Of a DNA stretch of 45,517 bases, positions 25,066 to 34,279 are shown piece by piece. Each line of letters starts with the position of its first letter. The stretch's first letter is position 1. The notes beneath the pieces are model-generated. The model was not told the origin of the DNA and searched no databases. It was given only the letters and a program-made list of their open reading frames with translations. Source of the stretch: Lachnospiraceae bacterium (GTDB lineage: Bacteria > Bacillota > Clostridia > Lachnospirales > Lachnospiraceae); contig JAUNPP010000007.1 in assembly GCA_030536685.1 (NCBI GenBank), positions 1 to 45,517 on the forward strand. The letters are read 5' to 3'. The position numbers were made by a program, and so were the translations under genes.

Positions 25066-25281
25066 TGTGTTAACGGACACGGTAAACGCATGATTTTCCA
25101 GCATCCGTTAAACCTGCAATATCGCAAAACTACGACGGCGGAATTACAGTACAATCCTGTGAAAGGGACCATAGAGAACGCGTCCCCGAACAGGATTGTA
25201 CTGTAATGGAGCCTTCACAGCCTTTTATAACAATAAAATAAACTATTATAAAAAGCTTGCGTTTACCGTGTGTTAACGGAC
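25066..25281. repeat. Dispersed inverted-repeat element, copy A, with flanking direct repeats
   Basis: Outer inverted repeat ACACGGTAAACGC (25077-25089) and GCGTTTACCGTGT (25259-25271). Inner perfect 18-bp inverted repeat 25143-25160 and 25190-25207. Innermost hairpin GGGAC/GTCCC (25165-25186). A 13-bp direct repeat TGTGTTAACGGAC flanks it at 25066-25078 and 25269-25281; the right copy contains the comEC stop codon. No ORF inside. In the comEC direction it is a 3' untranslated region. The rest of the gap between comEC and rsmE (24939-25065) shows nothing. Confidence 0.85.
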
Positions 25282-27603
25282 TGTAAATGCTTTCACTTCA
25301 AAGGCATTCTTTTTACAGACAATGCGGATACAGCCCGATTCGGCAGTATTCCACCAGCGGATTCCGGCTTCGTTCAACCGCTCCGTAAGCTCCCGGTGCG
25401 GATGTCCATAGCGATTGTTCTTCCCGCTGGATATAATGGCTGCCCTCGGAGCAATCTGCTTTAAAAGCTCCGCCGTTGTGGAGCCCTTCGAGCCGTGATG
25501 GGCTACCTTTAAAATATCTGCTTTTCTGCCTCTTAAGGCCTTTAAAACCTCCGGCTCTGATCCGGCTGCCATATCTCCGGTAAAAAGCATGGCAGTTCCT
25601 TCCCAGTTTGTATACACAACGGCTGAAGCATCATTTTCATCCTCTGTCTGATACAAAACGTTCGGATGCAGGATTTCAAGCCTGAGTTCCCCAATTTGAA
25701 GTGTTTTTCCGCCTTCTATATACTCGATTGGGTGAAGGATTTCCAGTTTTTTGGCAAATTCGCTGTTTCGAAATACCTCCGGCAGCAAAATATGCCGTAT
25801 CGGAAAATCATTTTTCAGCAGCTGGTACATCCCTGAGTAATGATCGCTATCGGGATGCGTAATCAGCCAGCAGTCGACAGAATCGATTCCCGCATAGGAC
25901 AGGTACGGTTCATATACGTATTCCTCCAGCTTTTTCTGACTGCTGCTGCCTCCATCGATGCAAAACGTACTGCCGCCCGGAATTTCCATTATCATTCCGT
26001 CCCCCTGGCCTACATCCAGAAAGTGGATGACCAGCTCATCGGACGGAAGTCTATGCAGCAGAAGCAATGCTGCCGGAAAGAACAAAATTCCTGCAAAAAA
26101 CGGCAGCTTTCTCTGCTTCTTCAGTACAAAGCAATACCCGGCAGACAACAGCGCCCCGCTCAAAACCAGCCATAAAATGATCTGCCACGCACAGGGTCTT
26201 CCATTTACCAGCTGATAAAACGGCAGCTTCCTGAAAAACAGACACACCTGCTCGTACCAGGCCAGGATATAATGGGAAGCCCCCAGCAGGAAAACACCTG
26301 CAGATGCAGAAAAATATCCTGCCGCCACGGCAAAACAGGCTGAGATCAGCACCAGGCTCATAAACGGCACCGTCAGCAGATTGATCCATACTCCAACAGG
26401 CGATACCTTCCCCTGAAACCAGAGCAGCGCCGGCAGAGAAAAAAGCTGAAGCCAGAAAGCCCCTAACAGCGCTTTCTGCAGATAACGCAAAACCGCACTG
26501 CCTTCCTCCTTTAAAAACAGCAGCTCCCCCAAAGGAAGCAAAAATCCAATCCCCAGCACACAGCCAAAGGTCATCAAAAATCCAGCCTGAAACAATAAAA
26601 GCGGATATTCTGTCAGGATCAGAATACCGGAAACCGCAGCAGCTGTTAAAAGGTCATAGGATTTCCCCAGACAGCCTGCAAGCAAAAACAGCAAAAAACA
26701 GATGACCGCACGAACCATCGAGGTTCCTTCTCCTGCCATCATACAAAAAGCGCCCGCTGCCAGCCCCGAAATCAGACTGCTCCCGACAAAGCCTCCCAGC
26801 ACTCTGCGCAGAAAATGAAAAATCCCCATTCCCAAAATGCTGATGTGCAGCCCGCTGATCGTCAGCAGATGAATAATTCCGCTTTCCTGATACAGACTTT
26901 TCCAGTAATCATCCAGCTCAGATTTATCCCCGGTTAACAGACAGATCAATATCCCGGCATCCTCCTGTGATGCCAGCCGCAAGATCTGCTCTCGGATACT
27001 GCCCCGCAATAAAAACAAAGACTCCCGCACCCAAAAGCCGTCCCCCAAAAGCTTTATCTGCTCCAAGGAACACTCCACCCTGCCCATTATCCTCAGGCTG
27101 AAGCAATACTCCCGATAATCAAATGCTCCCGGATTTGTGGCGCCTGGATACAGTGAAAAGCGACCGGAAAGTACGACCCGCTGACCGGGCCTTACGCGAT
27201 TTTCCCCTGCTTCAAAGCAAACATGAAGCTTTTCTCCTCGAATCTCCATTACCGGCTTTTTTATCTCGACATTTTTTACCAGCAAAGTGATCATTCCATC
27301 TTTTTCACTGATCTGTTCAACTACACCAGATGCCTCTATCTGCTTTCCATCCAGGGCTTCAAACGGCTTTTGCAGTTTCACCGCTTCCGTCCCGGCCCTT
27401 CCCCCGATAAAAAAGCAGACAGCTGCCATCATTCCGTACCAAAACCGTCTTTTCTGTAAAAAACGAAGAGAAAAACAGATTTCTCCTGAAAAAACAGACA
27501 TCGTCATCCATGCGCAGAATACCGCTCCTGCACAACTGATAATGGTACAAAAAACAGACAGCCCGAAACCCTCTGCTCCGGTTTCCGCCAGCTGTCTGTC
27601 CAC
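25273..27603 (-). CDS. comEC: DNA uptake channel ComEC/Rec2
   Basis: 776 residues from the GTG at 27603. Order: N-terminal soluble OB-like region, the multi-spanning Competence domain (LLTISGLHISILGMG, then many membrane segments) and a C-terminal metallo-beta-lactamase domain with ITHPDSDHYSGM. It forms the inner-membrane DNA channel. The frame remains open upstream of the GTG and reads as a typical ComEC first membrane segment (VILACFLSCACGIF). An AGGAG lies 4 bases before an in-frame ATA overlapping the stop of the upstream gene (TAATA). The real start may be that ATA at 27642, giving 13 more residues. Confidence 0.92.
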   Translation of the reverse strand: MDRQLAETGAEGFGLSVFCTIISCAGAVFCAWMTMSVFSGEICFSLRFLQKRRFWYGMMAAVCFFIGGRAGTEAVKLQKPFEALDGKQIEASGVVEQISEKDGMITLLVKNVEIKKPVMEIRGEKLHVCFEAGENRVRPGQRVVLSGRFSLYPGATNPGAFDYREYCFSLRIMGRVECSLEQIKLLGDGFWVRESLFLLRGSIREQILRLASQEDAGILICLLTGDKSELDDYWKSLYQESGIIHLLTISGLHISILGMGIFHFLRRVLGGFVGSSLISGLAAGAFCMMAGEGTSMVRAVICFLLFLLAGCLGKSYDLLTAAAVSGILILTEYPLLLFQAGFLMTFGCVLGIGFLLPLGELLFLKEEGSAVLRYLQKALLGAFWLQLFSLPALLWFQGKVSPVGVWINLLTVPFMSLVLISACFAVAAGYFSASAGVFLLGASHYILAWYEQVCLFFRKLPFYQLVNGRPCAWQIILWLVLSGALLSAGYCFVLKKQRKLPFFAGILFFPAALLLLHRLPSDELVIHFLDVGQGDGMIMEIPGGSTFCIDGGSSSQKKLEEYVYEPYLSYAGIDSVDCWLITHPDSDHYSGMYQLLKNDFPIRHILLPEVFRNSEFAKKLEILHPIEYIEGGKTLQIGELRLEILHPNVLYQTEDENDASAVVYTNWEGTAMLFTGDMAAGSEPEVLKALRGRKADILKVAHHGSKGSTTAELLKQIAPRAAIISSGKNNRYGHPHRELTERLNEAGIRWWNTAESGCIRIVCKKNAFEVKAFTVR

Positions 27604-27641
27604 AAATATCCCGCAGGCGCAGGATAAAAAACAGGCAAGTA

Positions 27642-28637
27642 TTACTCTCCTGATAGTTCCATCTCCCCCTCTGTTTCTTCCTCCTGAACAAACAGATAGC
27701 TGAGATCCTTTACAAAGGGCTCTGCCAGTGAAATACTGTCCTTAAATTTGACATCAGAAATTCCATTCACCATAATCTGCACCTGACTTACATCCGGCAG
27801 CTCCGCCAGTGAATCAACAATGGAATAAATAATGATCTCCGGCTCCAGATCCATGGTATCGGTTAAAAAACCGGAATCAAAATTCACATAACAGGTTCCT
27901 GACCGGATTGAAATATCCAGTATAGAAACCGTGTCAGGAAGCACCGCCCTGGCTGCGCTGTCCGGCGGTCCTTCCAACAGAAGCTTCATGACCAGCTTTT
28001 CCAGCGCCATACTGCTGTCATTTAAAACAGTACGTTCCACCTCGACCAGCTCTTTTCCATCCTTGCTGGCAAAATACAGCAGCAGTTTATTCTTCTGTCT
28101 GGAAAACATATTCCCGTTCATGTCTGTCAGAAAACGGTCCGCTGACAGCTTTCCGACAGGCTTTTGCGCACTGTCAAGCAAAGGCTGTCCCTCCACCTGG
28201 ATTTCAACATATTTCACACCGGGAATCTGCGTCAGCGTCATAACCAGAGCTGCCCTGCATAAAATCTCGTCGGCTCCCTTTTGTTCCGAATAAGACTTTG
28301 TAAAGTTTACTGTTAAAAACGGAAGCAGACTCAGATCATAGCTGACCACCTCCAGATCAGACGCCACAGCAGGAAGCACGCTGGGATCATCCTTTTCCTG
28401 ACTCTGAAGCTTTTTGATCAGCCCCTTTACCAGCTCCTCCTTGCTTTTGGTTTTGGTCCTGTACTCTACTGAAGTCAGCTTTGTTTCTTCCGCATCCTTA
28501 TAATAGATATTATAGATACCTTTTTCCGGATCCGGCTTCTCTGTCTGCTCCTGCTTTTTACTGCAGGAGGAAAGCAGACAGACCGCCAGTACGGAAACAA
28601 GCAGTATCATCATCCTGATTAATCGTTTCCTCTTCAT
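27642..28637 (-). CDS. GerMN-domain lipoprotein
   Basis: 331 residues. The signal ends in LLSSCSKK, a lipobox. Two GerMN modules follow (about residues 55-165 and 205-300; note VNFTKSYSEQ and CYVNFDSGFL with the spaced hydrophobic strands typical of the domain). GerM in Bacillus takes part in sporulation and germination. Related lipoproteins next to WalRK-type systems (LpqB in actinobacteria) modulate the sensor kinase, and that role fits its position just after the kinase. The start is 23 bases after the kinase stop. Confidence 0.85.
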   Translation of the reverse strand: MKRKRLIRMMILLVSVLAVCLLSSCSKKQEQTEKPDPEKGIYNIYYKDAEETKLTSVEYRTKTKSKEELVKGLIKKLQSQEKDDPSVLPAVASDLEVVSYDLSLLPFLTVNFTKSYSEQKGADEILCRAALVMTLTQIPGVKYVEIQVEGQPLLDSAQKPVGKLSADRFLTDMNGNMFSRQKNKLLLYFASKDGKELVEVERTVLNDSSMALEKLVMKLLLEGPPDSAARAVLPDTVSILDISIRSGTCYVNFDSGFLTDTMDLEPEIIIYSIVDSLAELPDVSQVQIMVNGISDVKFKDSISLAEPFVKDLSYLFVQEEETEGEMELSGE

Positions 28638-28660
28638 ATTGCCTTCGGTACCTCCGGATT

Positions 28661-30181
28661 CTATGGAATATATACCAGAGGGATACGAACAACAAAGGTT
28701 GTACCTACCCCAAAGTCACTGCTGACACGGATCACCCCATGGTGCAGCTGAACAATGTCTTTACAGATTGCCAGACCAAGACCGGTTCCTCCGGTTTCTC
28801 TGGAACGGGCTTTATCCACGCGATAGAACCGCTCAAAGACCTTGCCCACTTCATCATCCGGTATTCCCACGCCCGTATCCACTATCTTTACATAAAAATA
28901 GGTCTGATCCGCATTCAGAGAAACCGTAACACTGCCGCTGTCCCGGTTATACTTGATCGCATTCTCCACCAGATTCGTGATAACTCTTGTAAACTTCAGC
29001 TCATCCACATCCGCAACGACCGGCCGCATACACTCCAGCGTAACTACAATATTGCGCTTCTCCGCAGTTCCCTTCAAACGTTTCAGCACGCTTTCCAGAA
29101 GATCATTCATATTGACCCGCTGTACGCTAAGCTCCGCCTTGGTACGGTCGAGACGCACCATCTCAAGAAGGTCATCAATAATCCGGCTCTCACGGTCAAT
29201 TTCATTGGAAATATCTTCCATAAATTCCCGGTACAGCTCCACAGGCGCTTCTCCCATTGAAATCAGGGAATCCGCCAGAATACGGATTGAAGTGATCGGT
29301 GTCTTCAGTTCATGAGAGACATTGGATACAAACTCCTGCCTGCTTTCATCCAGATGCTTCAAACGCAGCAAAGATTCGTTGTACACCGCAGCGATCCGCT
29401 CGGTTTCCTGACAGTCAGGAACCTGGATAGGATCCATATCTCCCTGATTGGCACGATTCAGCTCATTCTCCAGCTTTTTAAACGGACGAAGCAGAATGCC
29501 TGAAGCAAAAAAGGCAATTACACTTAAAAGAATACAGACTGCTACCTCCATGATCTGCAGCTTTCGTTTCTGTTCCTCAACCATAGTTTCAATGTTCCTG
29601 GTTGAAGTCGAGAAAACAAGAACGCCTTTAATCTCCTTCAGCGCCTGATCATAGATCGGAACCGTAAATTCCACATACTGTCCCTCTTTATAGTACTCAT
29701 ATCTGGAATCTTCTCCCTTTTTGAAGCAATTCAGCACTTCTCTGGAAATAGTATACTTATCCGTGTCTGTACTGTACGTATCCTTTACGATCCGAAAGCT
29801 TTCATTCACAACCAGAATGCGCCCGTCATAAATATCTGCAAGCAGATTGATCTCCGCATTCAACGTGGCATTCAGACCGGGCATCTCCACGTTTTCCAGA
29901 TAAACAGAACGTGACATCTGTCTTGACAGAGCCATCCCCTGATACTGCAGCTCTTCCACCTGCTGCTCCACCTGCAGAGTCCGCGTCTGGCTGATAATAT
30001 ATTCATTCAGAAAGAGAAACGGAACCCAGGCCAGTATGACGATCAGGAGAAATATCCATACGCGAAAGCTTTTCAGATTATACCGGAAAACACCTCTTAT
30101 GCTGTCCACATGATACTGAAACATGCTTTCCGGTGTATCTTCTTTCTTTTCCTTCCAATGATTCTTCTTAAAAAACTGCAT
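28661..30181 (-). CDS. WalK/PhoR-like sensor histidine kinase
   Basis: 506 residues. Two membrane segments (about 43-63 and 205-225) enclose an extracellular sensor of about 140 residues. A HAMP linker, then HisKA with FVSNVSHELKTPITS and HATPase with NLVENAIKYN, DTGVGIP and GTGLGLAI follow. All catalytic boxes are intact, in contrast to the kinase at 823. A cytoplasmic PAS domain, present in Bacillus WalK, is absent. It lies 13 bases after the response regulator. Probably controls envelope or cell-wall functions. Confidence 0.9.
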   Translation of the reverse strand: MQFFKKNHWKEKKEDTPESMFQYHVDSIRGVFRYNLKSFRVWIFLLIVILAWVPFLFLNEYIISQTRTLQVEQQVEELQYQGMALSRQMSRSVYLENVEMPGLNATLNAEINLLADIYDGRILVVNESFRIVKDTYSTDTDKYTISREVLNCFKKGEDSRYEYYKEGQYVEFTVPIYDQALKEIKGVLVFSTSTRNIETMVEEQKRKLQIMEVAVCILLSVIAFFASGILLRPFKKLENELNRANQGDMDPIQVPDCQETERIAAVYNESLLRLKHLDESRQEFVSNVSHELKTPITSIRILADSLISMGEAPVELYREFMEDISNEIDRESRIIDDLLEMVRLDRTKAELSVQRVNMNDLLESVLKRLKGTAEKRNIVVTLECMRPVVADVDELKFTRVITNLVENAIKYNRDSGSVTVSLNADQTYFYVKIVDTGVGIPDDEVGKVFERFYRVDKARSRETGGTGLGLAICKDIVQLHHGVIRVSSDFGVGTTFVVRIPLVYIP

Positions 30182-30194
30182 ACGCCTTCCTCAA

Positions 30195-30893
30195 TTACTG
30201 CTGACCCTTGAAATAGTATCCTACACCCCACTTGGTCTGTACATACTTGGGATCGCTCGGTGTCTTCTCAATCTTTTCACGCAGTCGTCTCACATGAACA
30301 TCCACCGTCCGCACATCACCCGGGTATTCGTATCCCCAGACAATATTCAGAAGCTTTTCACGGCTGTAAACCTTGCCCGGATTCAGAAGTAAGAGCTCCA
30401 GCAGGTCAAATTCCTTCGCCGTCAGATTAATGTCCTTTTCTTCGATGGAGACTGTCCTGCTTTCTCTGTCCAGAACCAGATCCCCTGCCGTAATCCGCGA
30501 AGTGTTCTCATCCTCCTTGTGCTCGGATTTTGCACTCCGGCGCATAATTGCCTTAATCCGCGCCTTTACCTCAAGAATATTAAACGGTTTTGTCACATAA
30601 TCATCCGCTCCGTACTCCAGGCCAAGAATCTTATCCATATCGCTGTTCTTGGCTGTCAGCATGATGATCGGCATACTGGAAAATTCACGGATCATCCGGC
30701 AGACCTCTGTCCCTTCATACACCGGCAGCATCACATCCAGCAAAACCATATCATACTCTGTCTGTTTTGCCATCTCAAGCGCTTCACCGCCGTCATATGC
30801 ACAATCCACTTCCCAGCCTTCCTGCATAAGACTGAACTTAATGCCTTTTACAATCAGCTTTTCATCATCTACAACCAGAATCTTCTTACTCAT
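30195..30893 (-). CDS. OmpR-family response regulator (WalR/PhoP-like)
   Basis: 232 residues. Receiver with acidic pair DDEK, phospho-acceptor Asp in MVLLDVMLP, Thr/Ser in IIMLTAKNSD and Lys in YVTKPFN. C-terminal winged helix ends in RTVDVHVRRLREKIE and KTKWGVGYYF-type sequence (VQTKWGVGYYFKG). It sits between comEA and the kinase, with a good GGAGG site. Confidence 0.9.
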   Translation of the reverse strand: MSKKILVVDDEKLIVKGIKFSLMQEGWEVDCAYDGGEALEMAKQTEYDMVLLDVMLPVYEGTEVCRMIREFSSMPIIMLTAKNSDMDKILGLEYGADDYVTKPFNILEVKARIKAIMRRSAKSEHKEDENTSRITAGDLVLDRESRTVSIEEKDINLTAKEFDLLELLLLNPGKVYSREKLLNIVWGYEYPGDVRTVDVHVRRLREKIEKTPSDPKYVQTKWGVGYYFKGQQ

Positions 30894-30927
30894 ACTTCAT
30901 CCTCCAAAGCAATGTCATCTGCTCCTG

Positions 30928-31656
30928 TTAAACAGTTATTTGATCTTTAATTTTTTTAAATGCTCCTTCTTTTATCCCGGAGACCTTCATAATATCTTCA
31001 GGCTTCTGAAACTCCCCATTGGATTCCCGGTAAGCAATAATGGCTTCCGCCCGCGTCTTTCCAATACCGGACAACGTCATCAGCTGTTCCTGCATGGCCG
31101 TATTGATATTGACCAGAGCGCTGCTTTCCTCCATCTGTGCCGGATCACCTGCAGCAAAAGAAATCTCACCGGTCTTCCCGTCAGTCTTCTCCAGCTCCTT
31201 CAAAAAAGGAACATATATCTTATCTCCCTCCGAAACAGCCTCTGCCAGATTCAGATAATCCGCCGCGCCGCCTTTTACCACACCTCCTGCCGTCTCTATA
31301 GCATCCGCCACAATAGAATCAGCTGAAAGCAGATAAACTCCCGCCTTTTTCACTGCGCCGCACACATGTACATGAACCCGCAAAAGCTCTGAAGACGGAT
31401 TTTTCTCTCCCGCTGAAGCATTCGAAGCTTTTTGAGCCTCCGGTAAAGCTCCTGCATCTGATGAAGCCTTCGCTTCCGAAACCTCTGCTTTGCGCAGCTG
31501 CGTCTCATCGGCTAAAGCTTCGTCCCCGCGGTTTTCCTCATACCCGCTCTCCTGTTCATATAAAAAAACATCCTGATTGCGGTTTGCGCTGTAAAGCACT
31601 CCCGCAATCAGGAATAATGCAGCAACCGCTGCTGCTTTCATGCGCCTGTATTTCAT
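30928..31656 (-). CDS. comEA: Competence protein ComEA, DNA receptor
   Basis: 242 residues. An N-terminal membrane anchor (VAALFLIAGVLYSA), a long acidic, Ala/Ser/Glu-rich spacer, an SLBB domain (VHVCGAVKKAGVYLL) and a C-terminal helix-hairpin-helix pair (LVNINTAMQEQLMTLSGIG, ISG-type IMKVSGIKEG) give the standard ComEA plan. It binds double-stranded DNA outside the membrane. comEC lies three genes downstream on the same strand. A possible promoter (TTGCCC, 16 bases, TAAAAT) lies about 45 bases upstream of the ATG. Confidence 0.92.
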   Translation of the reverse strand: MKYRRMKAAAVAALFLIAGVLYSANRNQDVFLYEQESGYEENRGDEALADETQLRKAEVSEAKASSDAGALPEAQKASNASAGEKNPSSELLRVHVHVCGAVKKAGVYLLSADSIVADAIETAGGVVKGGAADYLNLAEAVSEGDKIYVPFLKELEKTDGKTGEISFAAGDPAQMEESSALVNINTAMQEQLMTLSGIGKTRAEAIIAYRESNGEFQKPEDIMKVSGIKEGAFKKIKDQITV

Positions 31657-31781
31657 CAGTATTCCTTTTCCTTTCCCTATCGGTTGGAATACCTGTCCCG
31701 TATTTTACATTGTACTCAAATCGGGGCAAGAAAGCAATATCCTAAAAGCTTAAGTTTTTCTTAAAATTTTCAAAACAGATT

Positions 31782-33008
31782 TTATTCCGGCTCATGCAGC
31801 TTCGTTCCGGCCTTATATTTGCCAAAAGCAATATTCTGGCTGGAGTATAAAGTATAGTATCCAGACAGCATATAACTTACGCCCACGCCGATCAGAAAAT
31901 AATGAATCCCTTCAAATCCGAATAATTCAGCTGCGATCAGAAGCGAACTGACCGGGCAGTTTGTAACGCCGCAGAACACCGATACCATTCCCACCCCCGC
32001 GCAAAGCGAAGGAGAGATTCCCAGTATCTGACCCGCCAGGCAGCCAAATGTCGCTCCAACAAAAAAGGAAGGAACAATTTCACCGCCCTTGTAACAGGCT
32101 CCAAGCGTCAGAGCCGTAAACAGGATTTTTAAAATAAATGCCTCCGGCCTGACCTCACCGTTTATCGCCTTCTCAATAACGTGCATCCCCGTCCCCATAT
32201 AATCGGAGGATCTTGCCACGATCGTAAGAAGCATTACCGCAGTACCTGCCGCAAACACAGAAGCGTACTTGTTCCAGAACGGTCTGTGAAAAAAATCATG
32301 CGACATGTGAAGCGCAATACAGAACAGTATGCTCACCAGCGCACATCCAACCGACAGGATCAGGATTTTAACAGCAGAAACCGGTTCAAGCGGAGGAACT
32401 GTCAGAATATCAAACAGCTCTCCCTTTACGCCCATCGCTCCCGCCACCATGGAGGCGGTCAGAGCTGCAAAACTGCAGGGCACAAGGGCAGGATAATAGA
32501 TCACTCCCACGTTCACTACTTCCATCGCAAATAAGGTTGCTGCCAGAGGTGTTCCAAATAATGCGGAAAATGCCGCACTCATGCCGCACATAACGGTTAT
32601 GGTCGGATTCTTCTTCTCCCGGCGCAGAAGCTTCGCAAGCGTCGAGCTGATCGAACCGCCAAGCTGCAGAGCCGCTCCCTCACGCCCCGCAGAACCGCCA
32701 AACAGATGCGTCACCGCTGTTGCAGCAAAAATGCGCACAGCTACATACCAGGGAACCGCGCCTCCCTCCCGAACGGAATTCAGAACCAGGTTTGTCCCCT
32801 TATCGCCATGCTCTCCCAGGTGATAATAAATAAATACAATAACGAGGCCGCCCAAAGGCAGCCCCAGAATCATCTGCGGATGTGCCATCCTCCATGCCGT
32901 GATCTCTCCCAGCAGCAATCCAAACACAGATGCCACAAATCCGGCTGTCAGACCCACTAAAACTCCGTAAATCGCCCAATCCAGGAAAACAAGAGAATTC
33001 CTTCTCAT
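31782..33008 (-). CDS. CLC-family anion transporter, fluoride-exporter-like
   Basis: About 408 residues from the ATG at 33008 (GGGAG 4 bases upstream). A TTG at 33074 and ATGs at 33053 and 33041 are in frame as well. About ten or more membrane segments. THLFGGSAGREGAALQLGGS and GTNLVLNS replace the GSGIP and GREGP signatures of chloride CLCs and resemble the CLC-F fluoride/proton antiporters. The late filter region is GGEIVPSFFVGATFG. Fluoride specificity is inferred from these motifs. No fluoride riboswitch is visible, since it follows argD directly. Confidence 0.8.
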   Translation of the reverse strand: MRRNSLVFLDWAIYGVLVGLTAGFVASVFGLLLGEITAWRMAHPQMILGLPLGGLVIVFIYYHLGEHGDKGTNLVLNSVREGGAVPWYVAVRIFAATAVTHLFGGSAGREGAALQLGGSISSTLAKLLRREKKNPTITVMCGMSAAFSALFGTPLAATLFAMEVVNVGVIYYPALVPCSFAALTASMVAGAMGVKGELFDILTVPPLEPVSAVKILILSVGCALVSILFCIALHMSHDFFHRPFWNKYASVFAAGTAVMLLTIVARSSDYMGTGMHVIEKAINGEVRPEAFILKILFTALTLGACYKGGEIVPSFFVGATFGCLAGQILGISPSLCAGVGMVSVFCGVTNCPVSSLLIAAELFGFEGIHYFLIGVGVSYMLSGYYTLYSSQNIAFGKYKAGTKLHEPE

Positions 33009-33070
33009 ATTTCTCCCATTTTCCTGAATATTTTTTATCATTCTTTTTACCATCTTCTCACTAATACTTT

Positions 33071-34279
33071 TCAAATACAGCTTTCGAGAATCTCAACCAT
33101 CTTATCAACATGCTCCTTCTGCGCAATCAGAGGGGGAATAAAACGAATCGTATTCGTACCCGCTGAGATCAGGATCAGACCATTCTCGATACACTTCGCT
33201 ACCAGAGGGCCCACAGGCTCTGCAAATTCCAGTCCCTGCATAAAACCAACTCCTCTGTGGTCTGTGATCTGAGGATGTGCAGCCTTTACCGCCTCCAGCT
33301 TTTCAAACAGATAGGCGCCTGTTTCCTTTACATTGGAGAGAATATCTTCTTCTTCAAAAATATCAAAAACCGCATTGGCTGCTGCGCCAACCAGAGGATT
33401 TCCTCCATACGTACTGCCGTGGTCACCAGCCACCAGCGAAGCTGCTTTTTCTTTTACCAGAAACGCGCCAACAGGAAGTCCGCAGCCCAGAGCCTTTGCT
33501 ACCGTCATCACATCCGGATCTACGCCATATCTCTGACAGGCAAACATTTCACCGGTTCTGCCCATGCCGCACTGAATCTCATCAAAGATCAGCAGGATAT
33601 CCTTCTCATCACATAACGCGCGAAGTCCCTTTAAAAACTCCTCTGTCGCAGGGTAAATACCGCCTTCTCCCTGTACCGGCTCTAAAATCACCGCACAGGT
33701 TCTGTCTGTCACCAGCGCCTTTACACTCTCCAGATTGTTGTACTCTGCAAATTTCACGCCTCCGATCAGAGGTTTAAACGCCTCCTGGTAATGAGGATTT
33801 CCGGTTACAGACAAAGCGCCCATGCTTCTTCCGTGGAAGGAATGGTTCATGGCAATAATCTCATGATCGGTTCTTCCATCCTTATTAAATGCATACTTTC
33901 TGGCTGTCTTAATTGCGCCTTCAATTGCTTCAGTTCCGCTGTTTGTAAAAAATACCCGGTCCATATGTGCCGCGCGCGTCAGTTTCTGCGCTGCTGCGAT
34001 CGAAGGGAAATTGTAATAGTAGTTTGAGGTATGCACCAGATTATCCACCTGATTTTTTACTGCGGTGTTAAACGCTTCATTTTTGTAGCCCAGCGCAAAT
34101 ACAGCAATTCCCGCACAGAAATCCAGATATTTTCTGCCTTCTGAGTCGTACAGATACATTCCCTCGCCTTTTTCAAAAATAATATGATACCGATTATATG
34201 TGTGCAGAAGAACCTCCTCCGCACAGGCAATGGCTTCTTCCTTCGGCATTGCCTGTAAAGCTTCGATTGTATTAGTCAT
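33071..34279 (-). CDS. argD: Acetylornithine aminotransferase
   Basis: 402 residues, class III PLP aminotransferase. The PLP lysine is in [15 protein letters not shown], with [11 protein letters not shown] and [13 protein letters not shown] upstream. Converts N-acetylglutamate semialdehyde to N-acetylornithine. Follows argB with an 8-base overlap, in the ArgR-controlled argC-argB-argD run. Confidence 0.95.
   Translation of the reverse strand: MTNTIEALQAMPKEEAIACAEEVLLHTYNRYHIIFEKGEGMYLYDSEGRKYLDFCAGIAVFALGYKNEAFNTAVKNQVDNLVHTSNYYYNFPSIAAAQKLTRAAHMDRVFFTNSGTEAIEGAIKTARKYAFNKDGRTDHEIIAMNHSFHGRSMGALSVTGNPHYQEAFKPLIGGVKFAEYNNLESVKALVTDRTCAVILEPVQGEGGIYPATEEFLKGLRALCDEKDILLIFDEIQCGMGRTGEMFACQRYGVDPDVMTVAKALGCGLPVGAFLVKEKAASLVAGDHGSTYGGNPLVGAAANAVFDIFEEEDILSNVKETGAYLFEKLEAVKAAHPQITDHRGVGFMQGLEFAEPVGPLVAKCIENGLILISAGTNTIRFIPPLIAQKEHVDKMVEILESCI

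Noticed and set aside
25070..25272. Repeat copy A as an ordinary transcription terminator of comEC
   Set aside because: The stems have no following U-tract in the comEC direction, and the element is far larger than a terminator and is repeated elsewhere.
33009..33074. Fluoride riboswitch for the CLC gene
   Set aside because: The gene follows argD without space for an aptamer, and no such fold is seen.
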